DNA of 64,000 nt from Grammothele lineata (taxonomy: Eukaryota; Basidiomycota; Agaricomycetes; Polyporales; Polyporaceae): assembly GCA_002150815.3 (NCBI GenBank), contig NDFF03000320.1, forward strand, positions 620,001 to 684,000, in the 5' to 3' direction. How positions within the stretch are numbered: position 1 is the first letter of the stretch; each line of letters begins with the position of its first letter. The notes beneath the pieces are model-generated. The model was not told where the DNA came from. It worked only from the letters and a program-made list of their open reading frames with translations, and ran no database searches. Position numbers and translations under genes: made by a program. Below are positions 61,874 to 64,000 of this stretch, in pieces.

Positions 61874-64000
61874 TCATACGTTCATATCCTCGTCGAACCC
61901 ATCGAACGCGTCGTCGCCTCTCCGCCGCGCCTTAGCATACCGCCCCGCGGGCGAGTCACTGTCGACCTCCTCGTCCGTGTCCGGGTATGTCCCATCCTCG
62001 ACTGCCGCCGTCTCCTCAGGCTCCTCGTCCTTCTGCGCGAGCAACCCCGCGGGCGGCATCACAATCGACTCGCCGTGGTACGTGAATCCGCGGAACTTCT
62101 CCTGCACGCTGTTAGTTAATGGGGGCACGTCCGGCTTCTCCTTCTTCGACTTGGCGATGGTTATCCCTTGGCTCTGTGCCGGGGCGGGGGCAACGGCGGG
62201 AGCGACGGGCCCTGGCGAGAGGGGCGCAGTGGGCGAGACCGCGCCTGCAGGCTTGTCAGAGCCGAGCGGTCCGTTGGGCATGTGTGACGGTGCGGTGACG
62301 CTCGCGGAGATTGCAACCCAGTCCGCGGACGGGTCTTCCTCATCGAGGTCCATGTCTTGTAGGCCGATCTCGCGCATGTCTGCAGAGGTGAACTCCGGGT
62401 CAAAGTTGGCAACGGACTCGTCCGACTCGACTACGGGCTTGAACGGCGGTGTGACCTGCTTCTTTGAGAGCGCGTCCCAGTCGATCGATTTGAAAAATGC
62501 GTGCTCTTTAAGCTCTGCGGCGTCACGTTGCGCGCCCAGACGGTGCTTAGGATTACGGTTGAGCAGCTATGCGGAATGTCAGTATGTGTGAGGCTGTGGG
62601 TTCGAAACGCTTCTTACTCCTTTGACGAACTGCTTGCCGTCCTCGTTAATGACACCCTTCGGGAACTTGATCTTCCCGAAACAAATGTTCTTATACATCT
62701 GCTGCGTGTCCTCGGCGTAAAATGGACTCCACCCGCAACACATTTCAAACAGGAGGACGCCAAGACTCCAGAAGTCGACGAGTTTGGAGTAGCCATGCTC
62801 GTCTAGCAAGACCTCGGGCGCCAAGTATTCAGTCGTACCACAGAACGTGTTCGTAAGCTCGTCCGATCGTAGGTCGGGTTTGGAAAGACCGAAGTCACAT
62901 AGCGCGACATGTCCGGTAGCGTCTAGGAGGATATTCTCGGGCTTGAGGTCGCTGGGTCCAACATGAGCGTCTCCTTCGGTGCTGTGAGGACCGTTGAACC
63001 CACCGATACACGATGTCGTACTTGTGGAGGTGCTCGAGGGCGAGAATGAGCTCCGCGACGTAGAACCGGGCACGCTCCTCGGAGAATCTCGTCTCCTTCT
63101 GTAGATGCCAGAACAACTCGCCGCCGCTCTTGAAGTCCGTCACGAGGTAGAGATCTGTTTCTGTCTGGAACGAGAACTTGAGGCCAACTAGGAAAGGGCA
63201 CTCCAACGAACGCTGGAGGATTTTCCGCTCGCCGATGGTATGCGCAACCTCCTTCTTCTCAATGATCTCGCGCTTGGAAAGAACCTTCATAGCGTATATG
63301 CGTTTTGTGTCCCGTTTGCGGACTTGGAAGACACGGCCAAACGTCCCGCGGCCGATGAGCTTCAGGAACTCAAAGTCGCGCGGGGTGAGAGCGCGCTTGG
63401 TCTAGCGACGGCAGACCGGAGCACACGAAGTGGGGTACGTGGGAAATGTGGGGGACATGCGATCGGTTGCAAATAGCCGGTGGCCGTCGCGCGATGAGAA
63501 GTAATCAAGGTCGCGGTCAGTGGATGAGAAGAAACACGGAAACGTGCATATCATGTGCTCACTCGGTTCGCCTCGAACGTTATCTGCACCCTCATTTCAC
63601 CGCTAACCGGCTCATTCTCGAAAGGCTGTAGCCTGGAGAACGGGAAGGCGTAGCCAGCACCAGTGAGAGCGTAGGGTAGGGTGGTGTTGAAGGTCATTTT
63701 TAACAGGGCATGAGTGTCGGAGGTGGCGGATGTCGTCAGACGAGTTCCATGCAAGCTGCCAGCCGCATCACTCACTTGTACCACTGATCAACAGTATGGT
63801 CATGGACGAGTGCTGGTTTGATTTGGATCGTGCCTAGGAAAGCGTGCTCCAACAGCGCGCGATCATACACGCTGAAGGTCACGACTGACTGTTCCGAAGT
63901 CACATCGCTGCGAGCATGACGTGAGCGACCCCACGGGAGCCAACGCGCGGTGGGGGGAGATAGCACTCACAAGGTCACCTCGTGCTTCCACACCGGGTTG
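61874..64000 (-). CDS. SCH9: SCH9/Sck-type kinase, C2 domain plus AGC kinase (partial)
   Basis: Nutrient-responsive AGC kinase downstream of TORC1; the 5' end lies beyond the right edge. Exons from the edge inward: 63971-64000 (partial), 63776-63907, 63563-63632, 63004-63401, 62618-62951 and 61874-62566. The C2 domain is visible as NPVWKHEVTFDVTSEQSVV, FLGTIQIKPALV and WYKLQPFENEPVSGEMRVQI. The kinase starts at PRDFEFLKLIGRGTFGRVFQ, with Lys in YAMKVLSKREII, HTIGERKIL, SGGELFWHLQKE, YRDLKPENILLD, DFGLSK, activation loop TNTFCGTTEYLAPE and LLNRNPKHRLGAQ. The hydrophobic motif reads FRGFTYHGES, as in Sch9. A Pro/Ala-rich insert lies before that motif and the tail is acidic. Very high similarity of the HTIGERK and VDFWSLGVLLFEM blocks sets it apart from Ypk1-type kinases. 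Confidence 0.93.

Overview
This is nuclear DNA from a filamentous basidiomycete, most likely a wood-rotting polypore-type mushroom. Genes are split by many introns of about 50-70 nt with GTRNGT donors and CTRAY-like branch sites. Intergenic gaps are short and both strands are used. There is a class II secreted peroxidase with a complete manganese site, and the housekeeping proteins have fungal domain layouts. All exon models were built by hand: reading frame was checked across each junction and proteins were recognised by motif, without any database search. Twenty-four genes or gene remnants are supported.

Layout. 1-5082 is gene-poor and holds a 24-bp palindromic tandem repeat. 5083-20285 is a dense block: C2H2 zinc-finger protein, MIX23, a GILT-type thiol reductase, YOS1, mitochondrial uL22, OST1 (ribophorin I), a small secreted protein, a stand-alone REV1-type BRCT protein and EFR3. 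A 241-bp fold-back element (20477-20717) separates this from VPS52 (minus strand). 24005-33725 is an accessory cluster of three tandem flavin monooxygenases, each with an N-terminal NTF2-like domain, plus one internally deleted pseudogene copy. 33847-35213 is the RNase P/MRP subunit p30. 35214-38027 is another gene-poor stretch. 38028-53225 returns to housekeeping genes: a UIM-like protein, a RIM15-type kinase with a C-terminal receiver domain, mitochondrial bS18, the proteasome deubiquitinase RPN11 and a proline-rich protein I do not recognise. 53362-55559 carries a fourth, inverted monooxygenase paralogue about 20 kb from the cluster, followed by a short-type manganese peroxidase. The window ends with an Apd1/Aim32-like 2Fe-2S protein and the 3' part of a SCH9/Sck-type kinase that runs off the right edge.

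How the parts relate. Much of the window serves secretion and trafficking (YOS1 for ER-Golgi traffic, OST1 for N-glycosylation, VPS52 for endosome-Golgi return, EFR3 for plasma-membrane PI4-kinase) and mitochondria (MIX23, uL22m, bS18m). RIM15-like and SCH9-like kinases, which act in one nutrient pathway in yeast, are encoded about 14 kb apart. The accessory part is the monooxygenase family. All four intact copies share the same exon plan, including a 6-nt microexon, so they come from one ancestor by local duplication, one deletion-type decay and one inverted dispersal. Their substrate cannot be read from sequence. This family is the best candidate here for something undescribed.
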